NCBI GenBank assembly: GCA_004010835.2
Contig: CP030868.2
Span: 248,001-312,000, forward strand
Length of the DNA stretch: 64,000 nucleotides
Source: Oenococcus sp. UCMA 16435
GTDB taxonomy: Bacteria > Bacillota > Bacilli > Lactobacillales > Lactobacillaceae
Reading direction: 5' to 3'
The stretch's first letter is position 1; every line of letters begins with the position of its first letter. The translations under genes were made by a program, and so were the position numbers. The notes under the pieces are model-generated. The model was not told where the DNA came from. It searched no databases and saw only the letters and a program-made list of their open reading frames with translations. This document shows, piece by piece, positions 1 to 8,325 of this stretch.

Positions 1-1350
1 CCCGTTTTTTTCTTCCTGACTCTCATAATCGAATATTTGCTTATTTGTCAGATAGTAATGGCCATCGCCGGAAAAAATAATATGATCATTTTTGATTCCG
101 CTAACATATATTCCTCCTGCAGAATTACTAGCAAGCGACAAAGTTGCAGTCGCTAAATAAGCATAATTATCAGCGATTTCAACAGAAGTGTAATAAAGTT
201 GAATCGTATTATCACTGTTTAAAACTGCCGAACCTGACCATTGTTCTGCCTCTACCGGTTGGTTCTCATGAAAACTCAAATTAGAATCCTGAACTAAAGG
301 ATTTGCACCTACCCAGGCACTAGCGGTATCTTGATCGACACCATAAGTGTAATCTACATCAGTCGGAACACTTGGAAAGATTGCCCCACCGCTTTTCCAT
401 TGATCAAGAGCAGCAGATCCATCATCATTTTTATAAAAAATATAAAGATGACCATCCGACCAGGTATCAGGCCTGCCGGCCATGGCAATAACAATTTGAT
501 ACTTTTTTCCGTTAATTGTAATTGATTGGGCCGCGCCTGTTTGTGCATTTTGCAAAGGCCACGAATCCCAAACATCCAATTGAACAGCCTGAATGTCAAC
601 TTCTCCAGTCGTGACATTCGGAGTTGAATCAACCATATCCGCTGCCGAAAGATTTTCAACTTTGCTTGAATCAATTTCAGGATATGCATAACTGGAATTT
701 TGCCAATCCTGATCAAGAGTTGACATATCACTGGCATTTAAAGTAGATGCTTGTGATGAACCGGACCAATAATCAGAATTTAAAGCGGCTATTTGGTTAT
801 CAGTCAAACTTGAAACATCACTTGAAAGCAAACCTGCATAAGAAGCAGCCTGCGAATTAAGTTGTGGATATAAGGACGCAAAATATGATGCACGAGCTGC
901 TTCCTGACTTTCAATTAAAGCCGCACTGGAGGCTGCCGCTGCAGAAGAAATCTCTGCTGATTTAGCAACAGCACTATTTACAAATGAAGATGCAGAAGAC
1001 GCAGCAGCCGCTTCACTGCTTGTGGGTGATGCTATGGAAGACGCAGCGGTCACGTTGCTGCTTGCAGACGAAGCTGCCGAAGACTTTAATTCGGCCACAG
1101 ATAAAACAACCGTCTCAGTTTGTAACTTAGCCGTTTCTGATTCAATTTGTTTGGTTGAATCCAACGACGAATCCTGGGTTGTGTCGGTGGATTCCGTTTT
1201 TTGCTGGTCGGTCGAAATGCTTTTCGTAGCATTGCCTTGTGAATTGACAGAAACATCAGCATTTGCTGAAAGTGGAAACAGCAGCATTCCGGAAGCTAAA
1301 ACAATACCAATTAACCATGTCTTTCCAGATTTATACATTTTTTTGTGCAT
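1..1350 (-). CDS. levO: Levansucrase (GH68), secreted, 3' part beyond window
   Basis: Reading from ATG at 1350 the frame is open to the window edge (450 codons), so the gene is partial. GH68 levansucrases cleave sucrose outside the cell and polymerise fructose. Residues 1-31 form a signal peptide (basic start, hydrophobic core, cut after SANA). An Ala/Ser-rich low-complexity stretch of about 100 residues follows, then the GH68 core with DVWDSWPLQ near residues 260-268, whose Asp is the family nucleophile. The RDP and acid/base Glu motifs lie beyond the edge. A GGGGAG ribosome site 8 nt upstream supports this start over ATG 1338. The family is certain. The symbol assumes the organism is O. oeni. 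Confidence 0.9.
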   Translation of the reverse strand, partial: MHKKMYKSGKTWLIGIVLASGMLLFPLSANADVSVNSQGNATKSISTDQQKTESTDTTQDSSLDSTKQIESETAKLQTETVVLSVAELKSSAASSASSNVTAASSIASPTSSEAAAASSASSFVNSAVAKSAEISSAAAASSAALIESQEAARASYFASLYPQLNSQAASYAGLLSSDVSSLTDNQIAALNSDYWSGSSQASTLNASDMSTLDQDWQNSSYAYPEIDSSKVENLSAADMVDSTPNVTTGEVDIQAVQLDVWDSWPLQNAQTGAAQSITINGKKYQIVIAMAGRPDTWSDGHLYIFYKNDDGSAALDQWKSGGAIFPSVPTDVDYTYGVDQDTASAWVGANPLVQDSNLSFHENQPVEAEQWSGSAVLNSDNTIQLYYTSVEIADNYAYLATATLSLASNSAGGIYVSGIKNDHIIFSGDGHYYLTNKQIFDYESQEEKNG

Positions 1351-1404
1351 GAAAAAATCTCCCCAAATTAATCCCCGAATAAAAATTAAACAATCATCCC
1401 CAAC

Positions 1405-1446
1405 AATGATCTAAGTAAAAATTATTAAACGTTGATCATTTTAGCA
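1405..1446 (-). promoter_or_regulatory. Candidate levansucrase promoter with inverted repeat
   Basis: On the minus strand an extended -10 (TGC TAAAAT, 1446-1438) lies about 90 nt before the levansucrase start, with a possible -35 TTGATG 15 bp upstream. A 7-bp inverted repeat (AATGATC/GATCATT, arms at 1405-1411 and 1434-1440) overlaps the -10, a position suited to a repressor. No regulator is identified. Confidence 0.4.
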
Positions 1447-1489
1447 TAGAGAAAGTTCCATCAACGACTACAGAGATTTAAAAATAAAT

Positions 1490-1518
1490 AAAAAAATACC
1501 GTAATTTTGTTACGGTAC
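1490..1518 (-). terminator. Rho-independent terminator of pyruvate oxidase gene
   Basis: Stem TACCGTAA/TTACGGTA (arms about 1497-1517) with a short AAAAT-type loop, followed on the minus strand by a run of seven T. It lies just downstream of the pox stop codon. Confidence 0.85.
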
Positions 1519-1545
1519 TTTCAAGAAGAAATTTACTTTTTTAAA

Positions 1546-3306
1546 CTATAAATCATCACCCCTAGAACGAAGTAATTCACCTAACGAAGGCTGTTTTGCT
1601 AAATCAAAATGATACTTTTTTGCATATTGATCAACAGCATCCTGCCCATAAAGCTTTGGATCAAGCGGCATATAGTCCGTTGGAAATGGGTCATCTTCTT
1701 TGATAACGGCATTAACAACAATCGGCTTTTTATTACCACTTTCCTGAAGACTTTTAATATTAGCGAAAACTTGATCAATATCAGCAATCGTTTTAACAGT
1801 GAAACTCACAGCGCCAAGGCCTTCGCTGACTTTTGCCCAATCTGCTCCAGTCAAATCTACTCCATAAAAATGTTGTTTTGTCAGAACTTGTTCATGATAT
1901 ATAAAACCAAAACGGTTATTTGAAAAGACAATGTTAATAACCGGCAAACCATAACGAACTTCTGTAATAATATCTTGAACAACCATTGAAAAACCACCAT
2001 CGCCAGAAAGCGACCAAGCCTGGCCCTTCGGAACGCTTAAAGCGCCGGCAAGACCGCCAGGTAAGCCGAAGCCCATCGTAGCAAATAAACCCGAGATAGC
2101 AAAACGCTGATTATGATTCATTGGTAATCCGCGTGCTCCCCACTCAGAGACATTTCCAGTATCAACTGCGTAAGTGTCATCAGGACCGACAACAGAAGCA
2201 ATTTTCGCTGTAACTGATTCTGGATTTAATCCATTGCTTTCATCTTTGGCTAATCCAGCAAGCCAATTATCCCAATTACGTTTATTCTCCTGGTTTGCTT
2301 TCAGCCAATCACTAGCCGGTAATGTTTCCCCGCTATCGATTAAAGCCTGAAGATAACTTTTAGCATCGGAAATCACTGCGTAATCAACATCGACAGTTTT
2401 TCCAATATCGAACGAATTGTTATTGACTTCGATAACTTTAATATTCTTCGGCCAAAAACCCGCAAACGGAAATTCAGAAGCCAAAAACAGAATCAAATCT
2501 GTATGTTGGAGCGCTTCAAAACCGGATTTGCTACCAAGACGTCCAAATGTACCGATAAAATTTGGATGGTCTGTACTAATAACTCCAGTTGCCGGAACAG
2601 TATTCATAACAGGAATATTAAACTGCTCGGAAAACTTGGTCAAAACGTCTCGGGCACCCAATAATCCCCGACCGGCATATATCAAAGGATGTTTAGCGGT
2701 TTTCAGCATCGCCAAAGTATCGGAAACAGCCTTTGAATCAACGATTTGAGCAAAATTATTTGCAACAACTTTCGGCGTTTTTGTCGCCTTATAATCAATT
2801 TCTTTTGCCGCAAGATTTTCTGGTAAAACAACCGTAGCAACACCTTTTTGCCGATAAGCTTCACGAATAGCCTGATTGATTACATAAGGAATTTGTTCAG
2901 CTGTCGTGATGGTACGGTTATAAACCGACACATCACTAAAAGCTGGTACTTCGTCCATTTCCTGAAAATAGTTAGTATTCATTATTTCCTGAGGAACCTG
3001 CCCAACAATTGCCAATACCGGAACATGATCCATCTTAGCATCGTATAAACCGTTAAATAAATGTGTGGCGCCAGGGCCAGCCGATCCAAAAGCGACACCG
3101 ATTTTACCGGTAAATTTTGCATCCGCCGAAGCAGCTAAAGCACCAACTTCTTCATGACGAACTTGAATATATTTAACTTTGTCCTGCTCTAAATAAAGAC
3201 CTTCAACCGTATGATTAATCGAACCACCGGGAATTCCATATACATGGTCAACGCCCCAATCCTCTAAAGTCTTGACTAAAGCCTGTCCAGCTATCATTTT
3301 TGTCAT
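1546..3306 (-). CDS. pox: Pyruvate oxidase (ThDP/FAD dependent)
   Basis: The product of 586 residues matches lactobacillal pyruvate oxidase in length and domain order. This enzyme converts pyruvate, phosphate and oxygen to acetyl phosphate, CO2 and hydrogen peroxide. The N-terminal Pyr domain has VRHEEVGA (catalytic Glu of ThDP enzymes, near residue 53), a central FAD-binding domain follows, and the C-terminal PP domain has GDGG (near 437) and the downstream NN of the ThDP/Mg motif. ATG at 3306 is preceded by AAGGAGGT with 8 nt spacing. The gene is single, with its own terminator and an upstream cre-overlapped promoter. Acetolactate synthase is the main alternative, but the overall sequence favours oxidase. 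Confidence 0.9.
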   Translation of the reverse strand: MTKMIAGQALVKTLEDWGVDHVYGIPGGSINHTVEGLYLEQDKVKYIQVRHEEVGALAASADAKFTGKIGVAFGSAGPGATHLFNGLYDAKMDHVPVLAIVGQVPQEIMNTNYFQEMDEVPAFSDVSVYNRTITTAEQIPYVINQAIREAYRQKGVATVVLPENLAAKEIDYKATKTPKVVANNFAQIVDSKAVSDTLAMLKTAKHPLIYAGRGLLGARDVLTKFSEQFNIPVMNTVPATGVISTDHPNFIGTFGRLGSKSGFEALQHTDLILFLASEFPFAGFWPKNIKVIEVNNNSFDIGKTVDVDYAVISDAKSYLQALIDSGETLPASDWLKANQENKRNWDNWLAGLAKDESNGLNPESVTAKIASVVGPDDTYAVDTGNVSEWGARGLPMNHNQRFAISGLFATMGFGLPGGLAGALSVPKGQAWSLSGDGGFSMVVQDIITEVRYGLPVINIVFSNNRFGFIYHEQVLTKQHFYGVDLTGADWAKVSEGLGAVSFTVKTIADIDQVFANIKSLQESGNKKPIVVNAVIKEDDPFPTDYMPLDPKLYGQDAVDQYAKKYHFDLAKQPSLGELLRSRGDDL

Positions 3307-3854
3307 TTTGCGAGACCTCCTTGATGTCTAAATTTATAAAGTAAAGCATCAGTCATAAGGAAGATACTTTGCTCTAAAACTAACAATAGTTCTTAAAAAC
3401 CCTAAATTCTATTTGGCAGATAAATTGAAAATTATATTTCTCAAATTTGATGTCAGAGTTTTCAAAAAAATGTCAGAAAAAGCGTGTTCTAAACAGGTGG
3501 CATAATTCCGTAATTTAATTTAATCCGCTGGTCCGTAATTCCCATTAATTGAATCAATACGTAAAATTACTTTCATTTAGTACTTACATTTAGTTCACAA
3601 AGATAAATTATAGTCTAATTGTAAGCGCTGTCAATGGTTGACTAATAAACATTTATAAAAATCCAGAAGTTTGTGAATAAAATATTATTTTTTTCAAAAA
3701 TCAACTTTCAAAAACTAGCCAACATTTTTTCAATCAAACAAGCTGATTAAATAATGGAAACAGTAATTAACAAGGTTTAAAATTAATAATTATTAACGAA
3801 ATTTAAAAACTGAAGTTTACATAATTTAACTCGGATAATAAAGGGTAAAAAATA
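3307..3854. other. Divergent intergenic region pox/coaBC
   Basis: 548 bp with no gene recognised. It holds a strong minus-strand promoter with a cre site near 3607-3634 and, on the inferred pox transcript, a 5' leader of about 290 nt. In the leader a short direct repeat (CTGACAT, about 21 bp apart, plus-strand 3450-3477) is visible. No upstream ORF with a convincing ribosome site was seen. The coaBC promoter was not clearly located. Confidence 0.5.
3607..3634 (-). promoter_or_regulatory. Promoter of pox overlapped by a cre (CcpA) site
   Basis: Minus-strand -35 TTGACA (3634-3629), 16-bp spacer, -10 TATAAT (3612-3607), both perfect consensus. The plus-strand stretch 3619-3633 (TTGTAAGCGCTGTCA) fits the cre consensus WTGNAANCGNWNNCW at every fixed position and overlaps the -35 and spacer, the classic geometry for CcpA repression. 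That it serves pox is inferred from orientation. The start codon is about 300 nt away. Confidence 0.7.
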
Positions 3855-5072
3855 ATGATTTTTTTTAAAAATAAAAATATTTTAGTCGTTGTCACGGGCG
3901 GCATAGCTGCCTATAAAACGGCAATTTTGGTTCGGTCATTAATTAAAAAAGGAGCCAATGTACGAGTCTCGATGACTAAATCGGCTGAAAATTTTGTTAC
4001 CCCGTTGACTTTTTCAACACTAACTAAGCACACTGTATTAACTGACATTTTCAAAGCAACCGACGGCGGCGTTGATCATGTCGCTTGGGGCCGTTGGGCA
4101 GATATTATTTTCGTAGTTCCGGCGACTGCGGACTTCGTTGCAAAAATAGCTCATGGAATTGCAGACGACACTGCTGCAACACTGTTATTGGCGAGTTCTG
4201 CAGAAAAAATTATTGCCCCATCGATGAATGACCAGATGTGGAACAATCCAGCAACTATACGGAATATAAAGCAACTAAAAGCAGATGGCATTTTAATAAT
4301 TGAACCAGCGACTGGTTTTTTGGCCGAGGGTTATGACGGCAAAGGCCGCCTTCCAGAAAGTGATGAGATTTTAGAACAGGCGCAAATTCGAATGCTTGCA
4401 AAAAACGGAAGATTAAAAAACAAAAATGTTTTAATAACTGCCGGTGGAACAAAGGAAGCTCTTGACCCTTTACGATATATAACTAATCGTTCATCGGGAA
4501 AAATGGGCTATAGTTTGGCCGAAGCAGCTGCTGAAGCCGGGGCTTCGGTCACTTTAATCTCGACAGCGGAACGTAAGCTACCATTTGGTAGCCAATTAGT
4601 AAAAGTAACCGATGCAAGAGAAATGTTGAGTGCTGTTCTAGAACGTTTTGATCAGGCAAATATTTTCATTTCAGCGGCTGCAGTTTCTGATTTTCGGCCT
4701 GCCAAACAATTTAATCAAAAAATTAAAAAAACTGGTAGTCACGGGTTACGAATGGAACTTGTTCAAAATCCAGATATTTTGGCCACTGTCGGAGCAAAAA
4801 AAACAAAACAATTTGTTGTTGGATTCGCTGCCGAAACAGAAAATATAATCGAATACGCCGAAACAAAATTAGTTAAAAAGAATGCTGACATGATCGTTGC
4901 TAACGAGGTGGGACACAAAGATAGTGGATTTAATGTCGACAATAATCGGGTGATTATTTTTCGGCCAAAACAGGCGAAGAAGGAATTCCCTCTACAAAGC
5001 AAACTCGATACCGCTCGTTCAATCATAAAAGAAATTATCAACAATGGCGTTGAGCAAGAAAATAGAGAATGA
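3855..5072 (+). CDS. coaBC: Bifunctional CoaBC: PPC decarboxylase / PPC synthetase
   Basis: Converts 4'-phosphopantothenate plus cysteine to 4'-phosphopantetheine in CoA synthesis. The N-terminal flavoprotein CoaC half (about residues 1-180) carries GGIAAYK and APSMNDQMW. The C-terminal CoaB half has ITNRSSGKMG, the KIKK lysine motif, NPDI and GFAAET. At the spot where CoaC enzymes usually have LACG with the catalytic Cys, this protein reads FLAEGYDGKGR, so Cys appears replaced by Glu. AAAGGG precedes the ATG. It converges on the aldolase gene with a 13-bp gap and no clear terminator between them. Members of this group need exogenous pantothenate-type growth factors, which fits a complete lower CoA pathway. 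Confidence 0.93.
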   Translation: MIFFKNKNILVVVTGGIAAYKTAILVRSLIKKGANVRVSMTKSAENFVTPLTFSTLTKHTVLTDIFKATDGGVDHVAWGRWADIIFVVPATADFVAKIAHGIADDTAATLLLASSAEKIIAPSMNDQMWNNPATIRNIKQLKADGILIIEPATGFLAEGYDGKGRLPESDEILEQAQIRMLAKNGRLKNKNVLITAGGTKEALDPLRYITNRSSGKMGYSLAEAAAEAGASVTLISTAERKLPFGSQLVKVTDAREMLSAVLERFDQANIFISAAAVSDFRPAKQFNQKIKKTGSHGLRMELVQNPDILATVGAKKTKQFVVGFAAETENIIEYAETKLVKKNADMIVANEVGHKDSGFNVDNNRVIIFRPKQAKKEFPLQSKLDTARSIIKEIINNGVEQENRE

Positions 5073-5085
5073 ATTTCGGATTCTT

Positions 5086-5967
5086 TTAAATTTTTTGGTT
5101 ACTTCCAAAAACTTTTATTCGTCCTACAACTGCCTCTTCAATTGCCTCCACACCAGAAGCAAGAAACTTTCTTGGATCATAGTTTTTACCTTCCAAATCC
5201 TTATTGGCAAGCACAAAGTCTCTGACAGACTTATGAAAGGCCAACTGAGCTTCGGTGTTAATATTAATCTTTGAAATTCCATAATTAATTGCCATTTTAA
5301 CCTGGTCATCAGGGATACCGGAAGCTCCATGCAAAACCAAGGGAAAATTTTGGCCAGTAACTTGGTTGACCGCTTGCGCGATCTTTTTCAAATGTTCTAA
5401 TTTGAGACCATGCCAATTATCTGGATAACGTCCGTGAATATTTCCAATTCCTGCTGCCAGATAATCGATTCCTGTTTCAACCATCATTACTGCTTGATCA
5501 ATTGAGGCGATTTCTCCATTACCAATTACTCCATCTTCTTCGCCACCGATAGAACCGACTTCGGCTTCAAGCGGAATCATTCGATCATGTGCAAAACCAA
5601 CCAGTTCCTTTGTTTTTGATACATTATCATCAAAAGCGAGATCCGAACCATCAAACATAACAGAGGTAAAACCCGATTCTATTGCATCTTTAACCGATTT
5701 ATAGTCTCCATGATCTAGATGGATAGCAACAGGAACAGAAATTTTAAGAGATTTATCCAAATCAGTGATCATATCCCTAGCTGTTTTATAACCACCCATA
5801 TATTTTGCGGCGCCCATCGAAACCGCGATTAAAATTGGAGAATGTTCTTTTTGTGCAGCCCGTAAAATTGCTTGCGTCCATTCAAGATTATTAGTATTGA
5901 AAGCTCCAACCGCATAACCTTGGTTACGAGCGTTTTCAATAATTCTTTTACCATTTACTATTGTCAT
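5086..5967 (-). CDS. fba: Class II fructose-bisphosphate aldolase family (Fba/GatY)
   Basis: Zn-dependent aldolase of about 293 residues. Visible ligands and motifs are HLDHGD, EAEVGSIGGEEDG, GIGNIHGRYP and VLHGASG, in family order. Substrate is either fructose-1,6- or tagatose-1,6-bisphosphate, which sequence alone does not settle. Start chosen at ATG 5967 (protein begins MTIVNGKR) because AAGGAGC lies just upstream; the longer frame to 6018 overlaps the preceding gene and lacks a site. It follows the nucleotidase gene by 13 bp, so they are probably co-transcribed. In a phosphoketolase-pathway organism it may serve gluconeogenic or side-sugar metabolism (inference). Confidence 0.88.
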   Translation of the reverse strand: MTIVNGKRIIENARNQGYAVGAFNTNNLEWTQAILRAAQKEHSPILIAVSMGAAKYMGGYKTARDMITDLDKSLKISVPVAIHLDHGDYKSVKDAIESGFTSVMFDGSDLAFDDNVSKTKELVGFAHDRMIPLEAEVGSIGGEEDGVIGNGEIASIDQAVMMVETGIDYLAAGIGNIHGRYPDNWHGLKLEHLKKIAQAVNQVTGQNFPLVLHGASGIPDDQVKMAINYGISKININTEAQLAFHKSVRDFVLANKDLEGKNYDPRKFLASGVEAIEEAVVGRIKVFGSNQKI

Positions 5968-5980
5968 AAAAGCTCCTTGT

Positions 5981-6589
5981 TTACTTATTTTTCTCCCAAT
6001 CCTGCAAACTGTTATCATTTAGCGATCCGTGCAAACGGTATTTTCCATGAAAACCATCGTTAGCTAATAAGAGAGCCTCCCTTTCGTTTACTCCACCCCT
6101 GTAAAAAATCCGACTGACTTCAATCATAAAATCAGTTAATTCTTTTTTCCAAGTGAGCCGTGGGTCAAAACCATATTGAAGCCAAAAAGATCCAAAATGA
6201 GAATCATCCCATGCGCCTGCTCCATGATAAGGACGGTCATCAATTAAAATTCCACCAGAGCAGCGTACAAAAGATTTGTCATGAGTCACAATGACTTTTT
6301 TATAAAAAATATTATTAATGTCTTTTCCAAAATAATCAAAGATCCACAATAGTTTGTCCTGCCATGCACTTGCATTTTCCCAGGGTGCCGTTGACAAAAT
6401 ATAAGTATCATAATGTTCAGATAATTTTTTCACAGCTCCTATAGCTCCAAAAATCGGTGGAAGGCGCCGGTATATGCCTGGTATTTGATCTGGTTTTTTA
6501 ACTTGATAAAAAACTGGATCCAAGCCATTAAGTGTTGTCAACGTATCTACGAGCACATTATCCATATCAAAGAATAATTTGGGTTGCAT
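5981..6589 (-). CDS. 5'(3')-deoxyribonucleotidase-like HAD hydrolase
   Basis: 202 residues. N-terminal FFDMDNVLVD is the DxDxV nucleophile motif of the NT5C branch of HAD phosphatases. STAPWEN (motif II region) and the acidic ILIDDRPYHGAGAW (motif IV region) follow. Likely dephosphorylates (deoxy)nucleoside monophosphates in the cytoplasm. The last 40 residues extend past the usual HAD core and have no domain I recognise. TAGGAGA precedes ATG 6589. First gene of a probable two-gene operon with fba. Confidence 0.75.
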   Translation of the reverse strand: MQPKLFFDMDNVLVDTLTTLNGLDPVFYQVKKPDQIPGIYRRLPPIFGAIGAVKKLSEHYDTYILSTAPWENASAWQDKLLWIFDYFGKDINNIFYKKVIVTHDKSFVRCSGGILIDDRPYHGAGAWDDSHFGSFWLQYGFDPRLTWKKELTDFMIEVSRIFYRGGVNEREALLLANDGFHGKYRLHGSLNDNSLQDWEKNK

Positions 6590-7030
6590 TAGGTCTCCTA
6601 AGATTTTTTAAAGAAAAAAATAAAGGACAATCACATGTCCATTGATAATCTAAACCATCAAAATGGGAAGCTCAATAAAAAAAAGAAGGAATGAGAAAGT
6701 GGAATAGACCGGTTATGAACAAGCAGGTAAATGTGTTTGATTAAATTGATAAAATTAAATTTAAAAACAAAAAAATGAAATAAACACATGAATTCAATAT
6801 GATAAACGATATAAATCCCTTGTAGGGCCAACCGTTATTGGCAACTTTACGTGATAGTTCTTATAAAAATTTTCAAAAATCAGATCAAATGAAACAATTG
6901 GAAATTTTCTTCTAACAACAAGTATTGACGAACTAAAAAATCTTTCTTATCGGTTGATATTAAATAAAAGACGAATTATCTATTTGGAAAATTTAATTCA
7001 AAGAAAACCAAAGCAAAATTCAATAAATTT
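6590..7030. other. AT-rich intergenic region, no gene seen
   Basis: About 440 bp between the nucleotidase start and the promoter of the small Lys-rich gene. An 8-bp inverted repeat ATGTGTTT/AAACACAT lies around 6731-6788 with a 45-nt AT-rich loop, and a short GGAC/GTCC hairpin at about 6625-6640. No coding frame or RNA gene was recognised. Confidence 0.4.
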
Positions 7031-7091
7031 TTGAATCAATTAAATAAACTTAATATAATTTTTAAAAACGATTGCTAAGATTAGCAAGTCG
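7031..7091 (+). promoter_or_regulatory. Promoter and dyad ahead of the small Lys-rich gene
   Basis: -35 TTGAAT (7031-7036), 17-bp spacer, -10 TATAAT (7054-7059), a near-perfect vegetative promoter. Directly after the expected start site lies a 7-bp dyad TTGCTAA-GA-TTAGCAA (about 7072-7087), extended by flanking CGA/TCG with a bulge. It may be an operator or a 5'-end hairpin. The leader to the ATG is about 72 nt. Confidence 0.65.
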
Positions 7092-7137
7092 ATACAAAAT
7101 TTTAACGATTTTATTTCTCTTAAGGGAGGAAAAAACA

Positions 7138-7251
7138 ATGGATAATAACAAAGAAAAAACGGCTTCTGCTAAAATACTTGAAAAAGTAAAAAGCAGATTA
7201 CGCAAAAAAATAAAAGATAATAAAAATAAAGATAATAAAAAAATTGACTGA
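7138..7251 (+). CDS. Small lysine-rich basic peptide (37 aa)
   Basis: ATG 7138 is preceded by AAGGGAGG at good spacing and by a consensus promoter. The 37-residue product has more than a third Lys/Arg and no Cys or hydrophobic segment. The N-terminal half could form an amphipathic helix, and the C-terminal tail is a run of Lys/Asn/Asp. I recognise no family. Possibilities are a nucleic-acid-binding or ribosome-associated peptide, or the short coding part of a regulatory RNA. Evidence for translation is the start context only. Confidence 0.5.
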   Translation: MDNNKEKTASAKILEKVKSRLRKKIKDNKNKDNKKID

Positions 7252-7427
7252 GAATCTTTTTGTAACGTAATAAACAATTTTTATAATTCAGCGACAGTAT
7301 CTGTATCTAAATATATTCACTGAATAAAATAATTAATTTCTTAATTATTTTTGATTCAACCAGCAAAAATTAGTATGTCAAATATTAAAATTTTAATGCT
7401 TTTCAACAAAGATTTCTATAAAATTAA

Positions 7428-7449
7428 GTTGTTGCAAGAAGGCAACAAC
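7428..7449 (+). promoter_or_regulatory. Hairpin exposing the RBS in its loop
   Basis: Perfect 8-bp stem GTTGTTGC (7428-7435) / GCAACAAC (7442-7449) with loop AAGAAG, ending one nucleotide before ATG 7451. The AAGAAGG ribosome site sits in the loop and first paired base. Such a structure would control ribosome access, or present the site. Not shared by the paralogue at 13515. Confidence 0.55.
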
Positions 7450-7450
7450 A

Positions 7451-7750
7451 ATGGAAAGAGAAATAGCTGAAATCAAATTATCGATAGATTTAACAGGAAA
7501 TCAAAAGATAGTTGCGGTAAAACTTTTAATTCCCAGAATAACTAAAAATTTTGAATTAAAGGATATTGAAAGTGCTCACGAAGTGGCTAGGGAAATTGAT
7601 AATGATGTGACCTATTTTTATACTGATTCCCATAAACACAAAATCAAGGTTTATGTTGTTAATAAAAGCAATCCAAAGAAAGCCTATTTACGAACTGAAG
7701 GAAATGTTTCTAGAAACGATGGCCTACTAAAGCTTCCCCATTTTCAATAG
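7451..7750 (+). CDS. DUF3892 domain protein, copy 1
   Basis: 99 residues. The pattern IAEIKLS...KIVAVKLL, then TYFYTD and the end YLRTEGNVSRNDGLLKLP matches DUF3892, a small family without known activity that is scattered on phage and accessory DNA. It is paralogous to the gene at 13515 (same length, same landmarks). A hairpin surrounds its ribosome site. No terminator was identified downstream. Function unknown. Confidence 0.7.
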   Translation: MEREIAEIKLSIDLTGNQKIVAVKLLIPRITKNFELKDIESAHEVAREIDNDVTYFYTDSHKHKIKVYVVNKSNPKKAYLRTEGNVSRNDGLLKLPHFQ

Positions 7751-8068
7751 CATTTAATTAGAAAAATAAATTCTATCCCAATACATATATGTAAACTATC
7801 AACTTTGCTCGATGTCTTTACAAATTTCGGCAAATATTTTTAATGTCACCAAGATATCTTTAAATTATTTTATAAAATCCAAACAATTATTCAACTATTT
7901 TGTTTTAAAAAACAATTCAAGTGAAGCCATGAAAACAAAATCTCAATTGGATTTGCAGCTATTTCAAATAAAAATAATTTAAAAATCATAAAGATTAATC
8001 TTTAAACTAACTTAAGGGTTTATGATCTTTTCATCGATCGAGAAAAAATCGGTAGAAAGGAAAAATTC
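7751..8068. other. Intergenic region with a 14-bp palindrome
   Basis: 318 bp without a recognised gene. AAAGATTAATCTTT at 7990-8003 is a perfect palindrome, flanked by ATCATAAA and TTTATGAT in opposite orientation (about 7985-8027). It lies 60-80 bp ahead of the next start codon and could be an operator. Confidence 0.4.
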
Positions 8069-8272
8069 ATGGCAGACAAAGATCTAAAATCGTTAGTCGA
8101 AGAATTGCATACGACTAACAAAATTCTTAAAAAGATTCTCGACGGGCAGCAAACAATTACTAAAGAACTAAAAAGTGTTGTTTCAAATAAAACAACTCAT
8201 GCCACATCTAAAGATTCAAACAATCCCGATAATCAAAAAGAAACTCAGAGCAAAAAAGATTCCAAAAAATAA
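8069..8272 (+). CDS. Small hydrophilic protein (67 aa), unknown
   Basis: GAAAGGAAA precedes ATG 8069 and a terminator follows the stop. The N-terminal 40 residues have a heptad-like spacing of Leu/Ile (probable short coiled coil). The C-terminal 27 residues are Lys/Ser/Asp/Gln-rich and likely disordered. No Cys and no membrane segment. Family not recognised. Confidence 0.6.
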   Translation: MADKDLKSLVEELHTTNKILKKILDGQQTITKELKSVVSNKTTHATSKDSNNPDNQKETQSKKDSKK

Positions 8273-8279
8273 AAGAATA

Positions 8280-8307
8280 TCAAAGGCCAGCAGGGTCTTT
8301 TTTATTT
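8280..8307 (+). terminator. Rho-independent terminator
   Basis: Stem AAAGGCC/GGTCTTT (one G-U) with loop AGCA(G) followed by a T run, just after the 67-residue gene. Confidence 0.7.
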
Positions 8308-8325
8308 AATATTAATGAACAACAT

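Noticed and set aside
354..737. 127-codon minus-strand frame near the left edge
   Set aside because: It lies within the levansucrase gene in another frame; the true frame is open to the edge and carries GH68 motifs.
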